A DNA stretch of 64,000 nucleotides from Paracidobacterium acidisoli. Its GTDB lineage: Bacteria; Acidobacteriota; Terriglobia; Terriglobales; Acidobacteriaceae. The position numbers were made by a program, and so were the translations under genes. This document shows, piece by piece, positions 42,999-52,915 of this stretch (the first letter of the stretch is position 1; each line of letters opens with the position of its first letter). The stretch is from the NCBI RefSeq assembly GCF_003428625.2, contig NZ_QVQT02000001.1, positions 620,001 through 684,000 of the forward strand, written 5' to 3'. The notes below the pieces were generated by a model that was not told where the DNA came from, did no database searches, and saw only the letters and a list, made by a program, of their open reading frames with translations.

Positions 42999-43814
42999 TT
43001 ACTGCAGGAGCTTCGTGACTTCCTGCTGTGCGCTGTTGGCCTGGGCCAGAGCGCTGATGCCTGCCTGGTTGAGGATCTCGAACTTCGAGAGGTTGGAGGT
43101 TGCGGTTGCGTAGTTGGTCGCGATCACGTCGTTTTCGGCCGACATGGTGTTGGTCGACTCCGTGCTCTCGACATTCGAGACGGCCTGCAGCTGGTTGATG
43201 TCCGCACCGGCCGTGCCGCGTGAAGCCGCCACGGTGGCAATCGCCGTCGTGATCAGGCCTTCTTCGGTCTGCGCCTCCGCGCTGGTGGTGAAGCCGGCTG
43301 CGGTCAGACCCAGGGTCGCCGCAGCGGTTGCGCCCAGAGCCGTGGTGTCATACGACTGGCTCAGCGTGCCGTCGGAGGTATAGACATTGGCCGCCTTCGT
43401 GAAGACATTCAGACCGTTGTACTCCGTATCGGTGCTGATGTCGGTGATCTCGGTCTGGATGTTCAGATACTCGGCATTGGCCGCCGTGATCTGATCGCTG
43501 TTCAGCGTGCCGTTGCCGGCTTCGGTCGACAGCGTGACGGCGCGGTTCAGCAGGCTGGTGATCTGCGACAGCGCTCCGTCGGCCACCTGCAGAAAGTCCA
43601 CGCCCTCATCGGCGTTGTTGGTCGACTGCGTCAGCGCGGTCGAGGAAGCGGTAAGACCGTCGGCCAGCGAGAGGCCCGCGGCATCGTCGGCGCCGGAGTT
43701 GATGCGCTGTCCGGAGGAGAGCTGCTCGAGCGTGTTCTGCAGGCCGAGCTGCGTGTTGTTGAGATTGTTGGAAGCGTAGACCGCTGCGATATTGTTCAGG
43801 ACACCCAAAGACAT
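42999..43814 (-). CDS. fliC: Flagellin
   Basis: 271 residues, a minimal flagellin. The conserved N-terminal domain is intact (NNIAAVYASNNLN, LEQLSSGQRINSGADDAAGLSLAD) and the C-terminal one ends with ISALAQANSAQQEVTKLLQ. Only a short Thr/Ala-rich variable middle (D2/D3) remains. ATG 43814 is chosen (GGAAG in front); an open stretch continues to 44111 but is the leader of a sigma-54 promoter. Exported through the flagellar type III system as filament subunit, with FliS as chaperone. Confidence 0.93.
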   Translation of the reverse strand: MSLGVLNNIAAVYASNNLNNTQLGLQNTLEQLSSGQRINSGADDAAGLSLADGLTASSTALTQSTNNADEGVDFLQVADGALSQITSLLNRAVTLSTEAGNGTLNSDQITAANAEYLNIQTEITDISTDTEYNGLNVFTKAANVYTSDGTLSQSYDTTALGATAAATLGLTAAGFTTSAEAQTEEGLITTAIATVAASRGTAGADINQLQAVSNVESTESTNTMSAENDVIATNYATATSNLSKFEILNQAGISALAQANSAQQEVTKLLQ

Positions 43815-43995
43815 ATCTTCCGTTCCTCGTTTCGTTTGATTTCCGGTGTTTGTTCCGGGCTCCTTCTTCCGGGTGCCTGACCGGTACAAAAGCGCGCTGC
43901 TCCGTACCGGGTCACCGCTTTGACAGGAACCACGTTGCCCACTGCCTTCATCGGCAGCCTCCACAGGCGCTTTACCGGCGCCCTCCCGGTTTGGC

Positions 43996-44012
43996 ATGCA
44001 ACGTGCGTGCCC
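43996..44012 (-). promoter_or_regulatory. Sigma-54 (-24/-12) promoter for flagellin
   Basis: Read on the minus strand, GGCACG-CACG-TTGCAT matches the RpoN consensus (TGGCACG-N4-TTGCW) almost perfectly, with GG and GC 10 nt apart. It would give a leader of about 170 nt before the fliC ATG. The element is near-palindromic: on the plus strand TGGCATG-CAAC-GTGC also keeps GG-N10-GC and could drive flbD-motA-motB about 100 nt downstream. Confidence 0.75.
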
Positions 44013-44109
44013 CCTCTGCCCACGCCGGCTCCATAGCCCTGTCGCAGCCTTCTTCGTCAACCTTTCCGCTGTACCGCCGATAAGCCCACCACAGGGAGGC
44101 AGCCACCGC

Positions 44110-44433
44110 ATGATTCAGGTAGCGCGGCTCAACGGAAACCCGCTGGTCGTCAACAGCGATCTGATTCGCTATGTCGAATCCGCACCGGATACGACGATCA
44201 CACTCATCAACGGGGAAAAGATTGTCGTGCTCGAAAGCTGCGACGAGGTCGTGAGCCGCACCATCGCATGGCGCGCGCGGCTGCTGAGCGAGGCCGCAAA
44301 GCTTTCCCCCGCCGCCGCATGGTGGATGGCTCCGGTCTCGGCCATCCAGGCGGTCGCCGAGGCCGGCGCAGAGCAGGACGAGGAGATGGAGTCCGGCTCC
44401 GCCGCGGCCCAGCGCCGCCGCTCCGATTCGTAG
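44110..44433 (+). CDS. flbD: FlbD-family small flagellar protein
   Basis: 107 residues. The core (first about 65) matches the FlbD family: MIQVARLNGNPLVVNSDLI then VESAPDTTITLINGEKI and VVLESCDEVV. The family normally ends near residue 70-80; here an Ala/Glu-rich tail is added. It is found in flagellar operons of many phyla; its exact role is unclear and it is not the Caulobacter sigma-54 activator of the same name. ATG 44110. motA follows after 117 nt. Confidence 0.8.
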   Translation: MIQVARLNGNPLVVNSDLIRYVESAPDTTITLINGEKIVVLESCDEVVSRTIAWRARLLSEAAKLSPAAAWWMAPVSAIQAVAEAGAEQDEEMESGSAAAQRRRSDS

Positions 44434-44550
44434 CCGGCGCCACACCACAGTGATTACGCAGGACAGGATTCGCAGCAGAGGGCTGTGAAGAAGTCCGGGA
44501 CAGTTTGGAAAGCTCGAAAGAAGTTCGTCAGTATTCGGAGAGAGAAAGGC

Positions 44551-45330
44551 ATGGATACAGCAAGTCTTGGAGGCATTCTGCTGGCGCTTGTCGGTATTCT
44601 GGCCGGCCTGTTGCTTGAGGGCGGCCACATCGGCCAGATTCTGCAGCCCACCGCGGCCATGATCGTCTTCGGAGGCACCCTCGGCGCGGTGATGCTGCAG
44701 TTCCCTCTGCGGACGGTGCTGGCCGCATGCCGGCGGCTGGTGCGCATCTTCTTTCACGGCAAAGACAGCGGCGAGGCCACGCTGCAGCAGATCGTGCGCT
44801 TCGCCAACAAGGCGCGGCGCAGCGGCATCGTCTCGCTCGATCAGGATCTGTCCACCATCGAAGATCCTTTTCTCCGCCAGGCCGTCATGCTGGCCGTCGA
44901 CGGCACCGAGCCCGCCGAGCTGCGCCGCATCATGGAGCTCGAGATGGACAACCACACCGAGATCGAGGAGAAGATTCCCGCCGTCTTTGAATCCGCCGGA
45001 GGCTTCGCCCCCACCATCGGCATTCTCGGCGCCGTGATGGGGCTGATCCAGGTCATGCAGCACCTCGATCACATCGACGAAGTGGGCAAGGGCATCGCCG
45101 TGGCCTTCGTCGCCACCATCTACGGCGTGGCCTCGGCCAATCTCTTCTTTCTTCCCGTCGCCGGCAAGCTGAAGCACCGCATCCATGAAGAGCAGTTCGT
45201 GCGGCACATGATGCTCGAAGGCATCGTCTCCATCCTCGAAGGAATGAACCCGCGCATTCTCGAGGTGAAGCTGGAGAGCTTTCTGACCTCGCCGCGCGCC
45301 AAAGGCAAAGAGGAGAGCAAACCGGCATGA
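44551..45330 (+). CDS. motA: Flagellar motor stator protein MotA
   Basis: 259 residues, four membrane helices. The N-terminal helix carries [18 protein letters not shown] and the end has the GFAPTIGILGAVMGLIQVM helix lining the proton channel. The large cytoplasmic loop (about 65-145) includes the basic and acidic residues that contact FliG. ATG 44551, with AGAGAAAGG just before. It overlaps motB by four bases (ATGA), the usual stator arrangement. Confidence 0.93.
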   Translation: MDTASLGGILLALVGILAGLLLEGGHIGQILQPTAAMIVFGGTLGAVMLQFPLRTVLAACRRLVRIFFHGKDSGEATLQQIVRFANKARRSGIVSLDQDLSTIEDPFLRQAVMLAVDGTEPAELRRIMELEMDNHTEIEEKIPAVFESAGGFAPTIGILGAVMGLIQVMQHLDHIDEVGKGIAVAFVATIYGVASANLFFLPVAGKLKHRIHEEQFVRHMMLEGIVSILEGMNPRILEVKLESFLTSPRAKGKEESKPA

Positions 45331-46235
45331 GGCGGCGCAGGCGCGGACACAATCCGGGGCATGAGCGCTGGCTGGTCTCCTATGCCGACTTCATCACGCT
45401 GCTCTTCGCCTTCTTTGTCGTGCTCTACGCCAGCTCGCGGGCCGATCAGAAGAAGCAGGCGCAGATCTCCCAGGCCATCCACTCCGCCTTTCAGGTGCTC
45501 GGCCTCTTCCCCGCGTCCTCGTCGAAGACGCCCGACGGAAAGGCGACAAAGACCCCGGATCAGTCCGTGATGCCGGTCAACATCATCCTCGGAGACGATC
45601 TGGCCGCCTCGCCGCGCGCGCTCGAAGACTTCGAGCGGATACGCAGAAAGCTCGCGGACCGGCTCTCCAACCAGATCGCCACGCATATCGTCGCGCTGCG
45701 CATCGGGCGCGAGGGACTCGTGATCTCACTGCGCGAGGCAGGCTTCTATGACAGCGGATCGGCGGTGCCGCACCGCTCCTCGCAGTCCAGTCTCGATCAG
45801 ATCGCTGAAGTGCTCGCCGCCAGTCCGTGGGACATCCGCATCGAGGGACACACCGACAACGTGCCCATCCACACCGCGCAGTTCGACTCCAACTGGGAGC
45901 TCTCGACGGCGCGCGCCAGCGAGCTGGCCCGCTTCTTCATTCTGCGCCATACCATCGCGCCGCAGCGTCTCTCCGCCTCGGGCTATGCGGAGTTCCATCC
46001 CGTCGCCAGCAATGCCACGCCGGAGGGCCGCGCCGTCAACCGCCGCGTCGATATCATCGTTCTGCCGCGCATCAGCGGCACGCCGTCTGCGTCCCCGGCC
46101 ACACAAACCCAGACGCAGCCTCAGCCTCCAGTCCAGCCACAGACTCAGGCCCAGGCGCAGGCCGTATCGCAGCTCGCGCATCTTCCCTCAGCGCCTCTGC
46201 CCGCTCACGACAGCCCTCGCCGCAACCAGCCCTGA
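45327..46235 (+). CDS. motB: Flagellar motor stator protein MotB
   Basis: 302 residues. One N-terminal membrane helix with the ion-binding Asp in SYADFITLLFAFFVVLYA (the D equivalent to E. coli D32), a plug region, and an OmpA-like peptidoglycan-binding domain (about 115-235) with IEGHTDNVPIH and ASGYAEFHPVASN. A Gln/Pro-rich tail follows (PQPPVQPQTQ). It anchors the stator to the cell wall. Overlaps motA. Confidence 0.92.
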   Translation: MRRRRRGHNPGHERWLVSYADFITLLFAFFVVLYASSRADQKKQAQISQAIHSAFQVLGLFPASSSKTPDGKATKTPDQSVMPVNIILGDDLAASPRALEDFERIRRKLADRLSNQIATHIVALRIGREGLVISLREAGFYDSGSAVPHRSSQSSLDQIAEVLAASPWDIRIEGHTDNVPIHTAQFDSNWELSTARASELARFFILRHTIAPQRLSASGYAEFHPVASNATPEGRAVNRRVDIIVLPRISGTPSASPATQTQTQPQPPVQPQTQAQAQAVSQLAHLPSAPLPAHDSPRRNQP

Positions 46236-46357
46236 GCCGCGCTCCCGCTCCCGATAAATCCTGGCCTCTTTCTGACACGCGCCCGGAAGCATGAAATCGG
46301 ACTGAGGCTTTTGCCTTCCTGCGCCGCGGCCGCCGCCGGTTTCTTACAATCATCTGT

Positions 46358-47113
46358 ATGGCTCGAGCGTCTGCATCGCGATCCCCGCTGCGATTTCCGG
46401 AATCTGAGCCGCCTGCTCTTCCGGCCGCTTCGGCTGCTCGCCGCCTGCGCCGCATGTATGACCGTCTTCTGCAGCTCTGGGGGCCGCAGGCCTGGTGGCC
46501 GGCGAAGACGCCTCTCGAGGTCGTGATCGGCGCATACCTTACGCAGAGCACTTCATGGAAGAGCGTGGAGCGATCGCTTGCGAATCTCGACGCTCGCGGC
46601 CTTCTCGCGCATGGAAAGCAGTCCATCGAGGCCATCCACGCCCTCTCCGAAGAGGAGCTGCGCTCGCTGATCCGTCCCTCCGGCTATATGACGCGCAAGG
46701 CCGCCTCCATCAAATCCTTCGCTGCGTTTCTGATCGCCGAGTACAACGGCAGCCTCGAGGCGCTTGCCGCCGAGCCGACGGCCATCATCCGCGCAAAGCT
46801 GCTCGCGCTGCCCGGCGTTGGACCGGAGACCGCCGACGCCATCCTTCTCTATGCGTTCGGCCATCCGGCCATGGTCGTCGACGAATACCTACGCCGCATC
46901 GTCACGCGCCACGGCCTGTTGCCGGAGAAGGCAAAGTATCCTGCGATTCAGTCGCTCGCCGTCTCCGCCTTTGCCCAGGACACACCACGCGAGCGGCTCA
47001 CGCACTACAACGAATTTCATGCGCTGATCGTCGAGACCGGCAAGCGGTACTGCGGCCCCACTCCGAAGTGCGAAGAGTGCCCGCTCGCTTACGACCGGAA
47101 GGCGGCGCGATAA
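46358..47113 (+). CDS. Endonuclease III-related (MagIII-like) DNA glycosylase
   Basis: 251 residues. HhH-GPD fold: LPGVGPETADAI with catalytic Asp in MVVDEYLRR. The catalytic Lys of endonuclease III (VGRKTAN) is Glu here, as in the 3-methyladenine glycosylase MagIII of Helicobacter (VGKESADAI), so a monofunctional glycosylase that removes alkylated bases is likely. The C-terminal Cys cluster has only three Cys (CGPTPKCEEC), so the usual iron-sulfur cluster is incomplete. A TACAAT box ends 7 nt before the ATG, suggesting a leaderless transcript. rdgB follows 10 nt after. Confidence 0.82.
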   Translation: MARASASRSPLRFPESEPPALPAASAARRLRRMYDRLLQLWGPQAWWPAKTPLEVVIGAYLTQSTSWKSVERSLANLDARGLLAHGKQSIEAIHALSEEELRSLIRPSGYMTRKAASIKSFAAFLIAEYNGSLEALAAEPTAIIRAKLLALPGVGPETADAILLYAFGHPAMVVDEYLRRIVTRHGLLPEKAKYPAIQSLAVSAFAQDTPRERLTHYNEFHALIVETGKRYCGPTPKCEECPLAYDRKAAR

Positions 47114-47123
47114 GCTGAGAGGG

Positions 47124-47756
47124 ATGCCTTCCATTCTCAACGCAGCCACCACCAGCGCCGGAAAGCTGCGCGACTTCTCCGCCGCGGCCGGCCACAGCGG
47201 TATCCGCATCGAGCCGCTCCCCGGACTCCGCGATATCCCCGCGCCGGAAGAAGACCAGCCCACCTTCGAAGGCAACGCGCGGCTCAAGGCGGCATACTAC
47301 AGCCGCTTCGCGCCCGATCTTCTGGTGCTTGCCGACGATTCCGGTCTCGAGGTCGACGCGCTCTCCGGGCATCCCGGCGTCCGCTCCGCGCGTTATGCCG
47401 CCGATGCCGGTTTTTCCCCCGCAGGCGTCGCCACGCTCGACGAGCGCAACAATCTTTACCTGCTCGAACAGATGAAGAACATCGCCGCTGAAGTCCGCAC
47501 CGCCCGCTACCGCTGCGTCCTTGCCGTGGCCCGCGGCGGGGAAGTCCTGGCGATCGGAGAAGGCGCTGTAGAAGGCAGCATTCTCACCGCACCCCGGGGA
47601 GACGGTGGATTCGGCTACGATCCGCTCTTCTGGCTGCCCGAGCTTCACAAAACGATGGCGGAAATCGATCCTGCGGCCAAAAACGGCTTCAGCCACCGGG
47701 GACGCGCTTTTTCAGCGCTGATCGCCGCGATGGCTGAGCAAAACGAGAAGATGTAA
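47124..47756 (+). CDS. rdgB: XTP/dITP pyrophosphatase RdgB (Ham1 family)
   Basis: 210 residues. It hydrolyses non-canonical purine triphosphates (dITP, XTP) to keep them out of DNA. Motifs: TTSAGKLRDF at the start (TxNxxK region), LADDSGLEVDALSGHPGVRSARYA and GDGGFGYDPLFW, then FSHRGRAFSAL. It starts 10 nt after the glycosylase stop, so the two form a DNA-hygiene operon: one removes damaged bases, the other cleans the nucleotide pool. Confidence 0.93.
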   Translation: MPSILNAATTSAGKLRDFSAAAGHSGIRIEPLPGLRDIPAPEEDQPTFEGNARLKAAYYSRFAPDLLVLADDSGLEVDALSGHPGVRSARYAADAGFSPAGVATLDERNNLYLLEQMKNIAAEVRTARYRCVLAVARGGEVLAIGEGAVEGSILTAPRGDGGFGYDPLFWLPELHKTMAEIDPAAKNGFSHRGRAFSALIAAMAEQNEKM

Positions 47757-47769
47757 AGCTGTGGTCTGC

Positions 47770-48306
47770 TTACGCGTAGTTCAGGGACTCTGCCAGACGG
47801 GGATAAAGTCCGCTGTGGCTGCCCTGATAAAGGGCCAGCAGTCTCTGCGACATCAGATGGTATGCCGTTGCCGCCTCGTGAATGTAGAACGGAATGCGAA
47901 TCGGCTTGCGCTGCAGCAGCATGCTGAAGCGAATACGGCGAATGGAGCGGCGGAGCTGCACCGCATCCCGGCGGATTCTCTCCGACACGATAGCCGCCTC
48001 TTCATAGTTCCAGCGCTGCACCCAGGCAGCAAGCTGAATCAGCACTTCGGCGTTTTTGTACATGCTGTCGAGGCCCTGTTTGCCGCCGACCAGCTGCCAC
48101 ATGTCGCCCGGCTCCAGCTCAATCTGGTTCTGGCCTGGCTGCAGGTTATCCATGGCAACGATCGAGATGCCCGAAAACGGGACAGGGACAATACGAGCTG
48201 CCAGTCCATCCCACGTCGCAGAGCGAAGCTTCTGGCTCGCAATCTGCGTATAGAGGAACCCGGCAACAACCAGTGCTACAAACACACCCAGAGCCACTAT
48301 CGACAT
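47770..48306 (-). CDS. Membrane-anchored protein, unknown function
   Basis: 178 residues. One N-terminal membrane helix (about 2-20, VALGVFVALVVAGFLYT) and a cytoplasmic or periplasmic domain of about 155 residues with helical, Arg-rich stretches (ERIRRDAVQLRRSIRRIRF) and Trp/Tyr-rich patches (WVQRWNY). No family recognised. It begins 11 nt after the stop of the 260-residue membrane protein, so the pair is an operon. Convergent with rdgB, 13 nt apart. Confidence 0.75.
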   Translation of the reverse strand: MSIVALGVFVALVVAGFLYTQIASQKLRSATWDGLAARIVPVPFSGISIVAMDNLQPGQNQIELEPGDMWQLVGGKQGLDSMYKNAEVLIQLAAWVQRWNYEEAAIVSERIRRDAVQLRRSIRRIRFSMLLQRKPIRIPFYIHEAATAYHLMSQRLLALYQGSHSGLYPRLAESLNYA

Positions 48307-48317
48307 AAATCCAACCT

Positions 48318-49100
48318 TTAAGTGTTGTGATTCCTGGGACCGCTTACGGCGCGCAATCCAAACTGCGTTTGCTGATGCAGGCTACGAAGGTAGTTCTGCA
48401 TATCGGGAGACAGTGTACGACTTTCCGGCTCAGGAAGCCAGAAAATTATTGCCCAGTAAACTGCAGCCAGATCATAGGCGACCAGCCGGATATGTTCCAG
48501 AGCATCGTAATGCCAGGTCTGGCCAAAATAGCTGTGAGCCGCTTCCACCAATAGCGCCACCACCGCCCAGGCGGCAAATCCCTGCCCCAGGCTCATCACG
48601 TAGTTACGCCACACCAGGCCAAGCTGGGTCGAAGCGAGCCGCATCGCCAGAAAAAGCTCGCACGTCAGCATGATGGAAAAGAGGTTAGCCCGGGAGATCC
48701 ACGAGCCCAAAGTGTGCGGAACGGTCGGATTAACCAGCCACACCACAAGCACCGCAACGACTGCGCCAGCCAGGCCCACGATAATGAAAAGCCGCCGTGC
48801 GTCCTGCACCCAGGTGCCGGTCGGCTTCAGAACATTGCGGGCGATCTCAAAAACCAGCGCCAGCTGCAGAACAAGGTCGAGGATGGAAGACGACCAGTAA
48901 GCCCCTGCGTAAATACCGGAGCTGCAAAAACGGTAGACGAAGTAAAGGACAATATCGAAAACGACGATCTCAAAACCGACCAGGGCGGTAAACACCGGAA
49001 ACTGCTTCCACCTGCCGCGAAAGAACAGCACGAGGAGCACGGCGGCGTTTCCGAGGAAACCCGCCGCCCACAACGCCCGATCAAGAAGAGAGAGCTGCAT
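48318..49100 (-). CDS. Polytopic membrane protein, unknown function
   Basis: 260 residues with about seven hydrophobic helices (first about 8-27, then about 36-56, 70-88, 104-124, 135-155, 165-185 and 207-223). The C-terminal 40 residues are soluble (PEPESRTLSPDM onwards). It resembles no family I know by motif; no transporter or receptor signature stands out. It is upstream of the 178-residue anchored protein and downstream of the secreted repeat peptide gene, all on the minus strand. Confidence 0.75.
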   Translation of the reverse strand: MQLSLLDRALWAAGFLGNAAVLLVLFFRGRWKQFPVFTALVGFEIVVFDIVLYFVYRFCSSGIYAGAYWSSSILDLVLQLALVFEIARNVLKPTGTWVQDARRLFIIVGLAGAVVAVLVVWLVNPTVPHTLGSWISRANLFSIMLTCELFLAMRLASTQLGLVWRNYVMSLGQGFAAWAVVALLVEAAHSYFGQTWHYDALEHIRLVAYDLAAVYWAIIFWLPEPESRTLSPDMQNYLRSLHQQTQFGLRAVSGPRNHNT

Positions 49101-49162
49101 CCCGTAACTATCTTACCTTTCCACAGCGATAGCTCAGGGTAGTTTCTCCTGCACCTAAAGTG

Positions 49163-49471
49163 CTATGCAGTCATAGCTGGAGGCAGCTTCGGAGACGGTG
49201 CTCCGCCACCCATCGGCACAGCGGCATAGCTCGGCGGCAGCTTCGGAGACGGCGCTCCACCACCCATTGGGACGGCGGCGTAGGACGGATCAGCAGTATA
49301 GCTCGGCGGGAGCTTCGGGGTTGGTGCTCCACCGCCCATCGGCACAGCGGCAAAAGATGGCGGCAGTTTCGGCGTCGGTGCACCACCTCCCATAGGAACG
49401 GCAGCATAGGCTCCGGTGCTAAGGATGAGGAGGGAGGCGGACAGGAACAGGTTGCGGGCGGAAAGGCTCAT
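49163..49471 (-). CDS. Secreted Pro/Gly-rich tandem-repeat peptide
   Basis: 102 residues. A Sec signal peptide (about 1-23, ending GAYA) is followed by four copies of an 18-residue unit AAVPMGGGAPSPKLPPSY, with T or S at position 11 and Y or F at the end, and a six-residue insert TADPSY between copies 2 and 3. GGAG lies 6 nt before the ATG. The DNA copies differ mostly at silent positions while the peptide stays constant. No known family; could be a structural, surface or processed peptide. First of a minus-strand run of three unrecognised genes. Confidence 0.8.
   Translation of the reverse strand: MSLSARNLFLSASLLILSTGAYAAVPMGGGAPTPKLPPSFAAVPMGGGAPTPKLPPSYTADPSYAAVPMGGGAPSPKLPPSYAAVPMGGGAPSPKLPPAMTA
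49172..49405 (-). repeat. 54-bp coding tandem repeat (four units)
   Basis: Four 54-bp units encode the repeated peptide. Codons vary between units (VPM is written GTT CCT ATG, GTG CCG ATG, GTC CCA ATG), so the units are old and held constant at protein level. An 18-bp insert lies after the second unit as read along the gene. Confidence 0.9.
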
Positions 49472-50261
49472 GAAAGGCTCCAGAGCGCGGCTGCGCTCAC
49501 TTCAAGAGTACTCCGCAAAGCACAGGAAACAAAGGGTTTTTACCTTTCATTTATGGCAACAACTTGTTTCTCGACTAAATTCCCCTCCCCGGAAACTTGA
49601 CCTTTCATTCATTTTGTGTTTTTCGTGCATTCCTAACGGGTTCTCTGGAATCCGTTCCAGGGTCACTCGATATGCATTTCGTCCAGCAATGACGCGGTCG
49701 TTTCCATGACATGAAAAAAGCGCACCGGTATACGGAACAGAGCAAAATCGTATGCCTGCGCTGTCATTCGCTTGTCCTCCGCCGTCCGGCAGGAAGCTGC
49801 ACCAAAAGTGGTATCTGGCGGGAGCAGCGCACTTTTCATATCGGATTCACGCCCTGTTCATCTCTGCCCGGGCCTGTATGCACCAGTTCCAGGGCTGTTG
49901 CCACGAGTTTTCCACAGGCGCGAAAATCGCCGCCGCCCTCGGTTTTCGGAACCGTTTCCGGAAAATTGCCGCTGCATGCCAACCCATTCTGCTGCAGCTT
50001 TCTTGACGATGATTCGTTTCAGAACCAATAATGAATCTTGACACTTCCAGCGCTTCAGCAAGAGCGATCCATGCAGTCTGCCTGGTGCCGGCTGCGATCA
50101 CCTCAGTCCTGCACCGCCAGGGTCCGGACAACCGGCCGGGTCTCCTTCGCGCGGGCACATAACCAGCCTTCCCTGCGATTCACCAGGTCGCGAAGGCGAG
50201 GAACCAGCGTGCGTACGATTCCATCAGTTGATATCCGATCAGATATCCGGGGGGTGCGACT
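49472..50261. other. Gene-free 790-bp spacer before sdhC
   Basis: No reading frame here has both a ribosome site and protein-like composition; the longest (49711-50031) is Ser/Pro/Cys-rich noise. It contains a repeated ACCTTTCATT (49542-49551 and 49600-49609) and a GATATCCG direct repeat (50230-50237 and 50242-50249) just before the sdhC start. It must hold promoters for sdh and for the divergent repeat-peptide gene, but I could not fix them. Confidence 0.55.
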
Positions 50262-50954
50262 GTGAGCGCATCCACGGCAGTGACCGCGGACCAGAATCGG
50301 GCGCCGGGCTTCTGGCAGTCGACCAACGGCAAGAAGGCCGTGATGGCAGTCACCGGCGCCATCATGTTCCTGTTCATCATCGGCCACGTCGCAGGCAACC
50401 TGCAGATCTTCGAAGGCCCGGACAAGCTCAACGCCTACGGACACTTTCTGCACAGCATCGGAGAGATCCTCTGGGTTGTCCGCGTTGTGCTGATCGCCAG
50501 CGTGATCCTGCATATCACGGCGACCGTGCAGCTGGCGCTGCGCAACAAGGCGGCGCGGCCGGTCGGCTATTCGCGCAAGCAGGCCATCAACTCGTCCTAT
50601 GCCTCGCGCACCATGTACTGGAGCGGGCCTATCGTGCTCGTCTTCATCATCTTTCACCTGCTGCAGTTCACCGCCGGCTATATCCATCCGGGATCGCAGT
50701 TCATTGAGGGCGATGTGTACCACAACGTCGTCGCCGGCTTCCAGGTCTGGTGGGTTTCGGTCTGGTACATCTTCGCCGTCAGCCTGCTTGGCCTGCATCT
50801 GCGCCACGGCATCTGGAGCGCCTTCCAGTCCATCGGATACAACCATCCGCGGCACACGCCGCTGCTGAAGAAAGCTGCGCTCATCATCGCGCTGCTCATC
50901 ACCCTTGGCTACATTTCCATTCCGATAAGCGTTCTGCTGGGGCTGGTAAAGTAA
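50262..50954 (+). CDS. sdhC: Succinate dehydrogenase cytochrome b558 subunit
   Basis: 230 residues with five membrane helices, the b558 type that carries two haems in one subunit. Haem ligand histidines lie in FLHSIGEILW, SVILHITATVQ, IIFHLLQF and LGLHLRHGIW. It anchors SdhA/B and passes electrons to quinone. GTG start at 50262. The stop is directly followed by the sdhA ATG. Confidence 0.92.
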   Translation: MSASTAVTADQNRAPGFWQSTNGKKAVMAVTGAIMFLFIIGHVAGNLQIFEGPDKLNAYGHFLHSIGEILWVVRVVLIASVILHITATVQLALRNKAARPVGYSRKQAINSSYASRTMYWSGPIVLVFIIFHLLQFTAGYIHPGSQFIEGDVYHNVVAGFQVWWVSVWYIFAVSLLGLHLRHGIWSAFQSIGYNHPRHTPLLKKAALIIALLITLGYISIPISVLLGLVK

Positions 50955-52868
<1,914 letters not shown>

Positions 52869-52915
52869 TCCGGCAGGAATTGAAATTAAGCAGCCCGGCA
52901 GAGATTGGATAAGTT

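Noticed and set aside
43815-44111. N-terminal extension of flagellin
   Set aside because: Flagellin begins at the conserved MSLGVLNN; the extension covers the sigma-54 promoter and leader.
44110-44433. Reading flbD as the sigma-54 activator of Caulobacter
   Set aside because: The protein is only 107 residues and has no AAA+ or DNA-binding domain; it is the unrelated small FlbD family.
49172-49405. CRISPR-like array
   Set aside because: Units are contiguous, in frame and coding, with no unique spacers.
49711-50031. Possible 106-residue protein before sdhC
   Set aside because: Ser/Pro/Cys-rich with no ribosome site; overlapping frames of similar length exist, as expected by chance.
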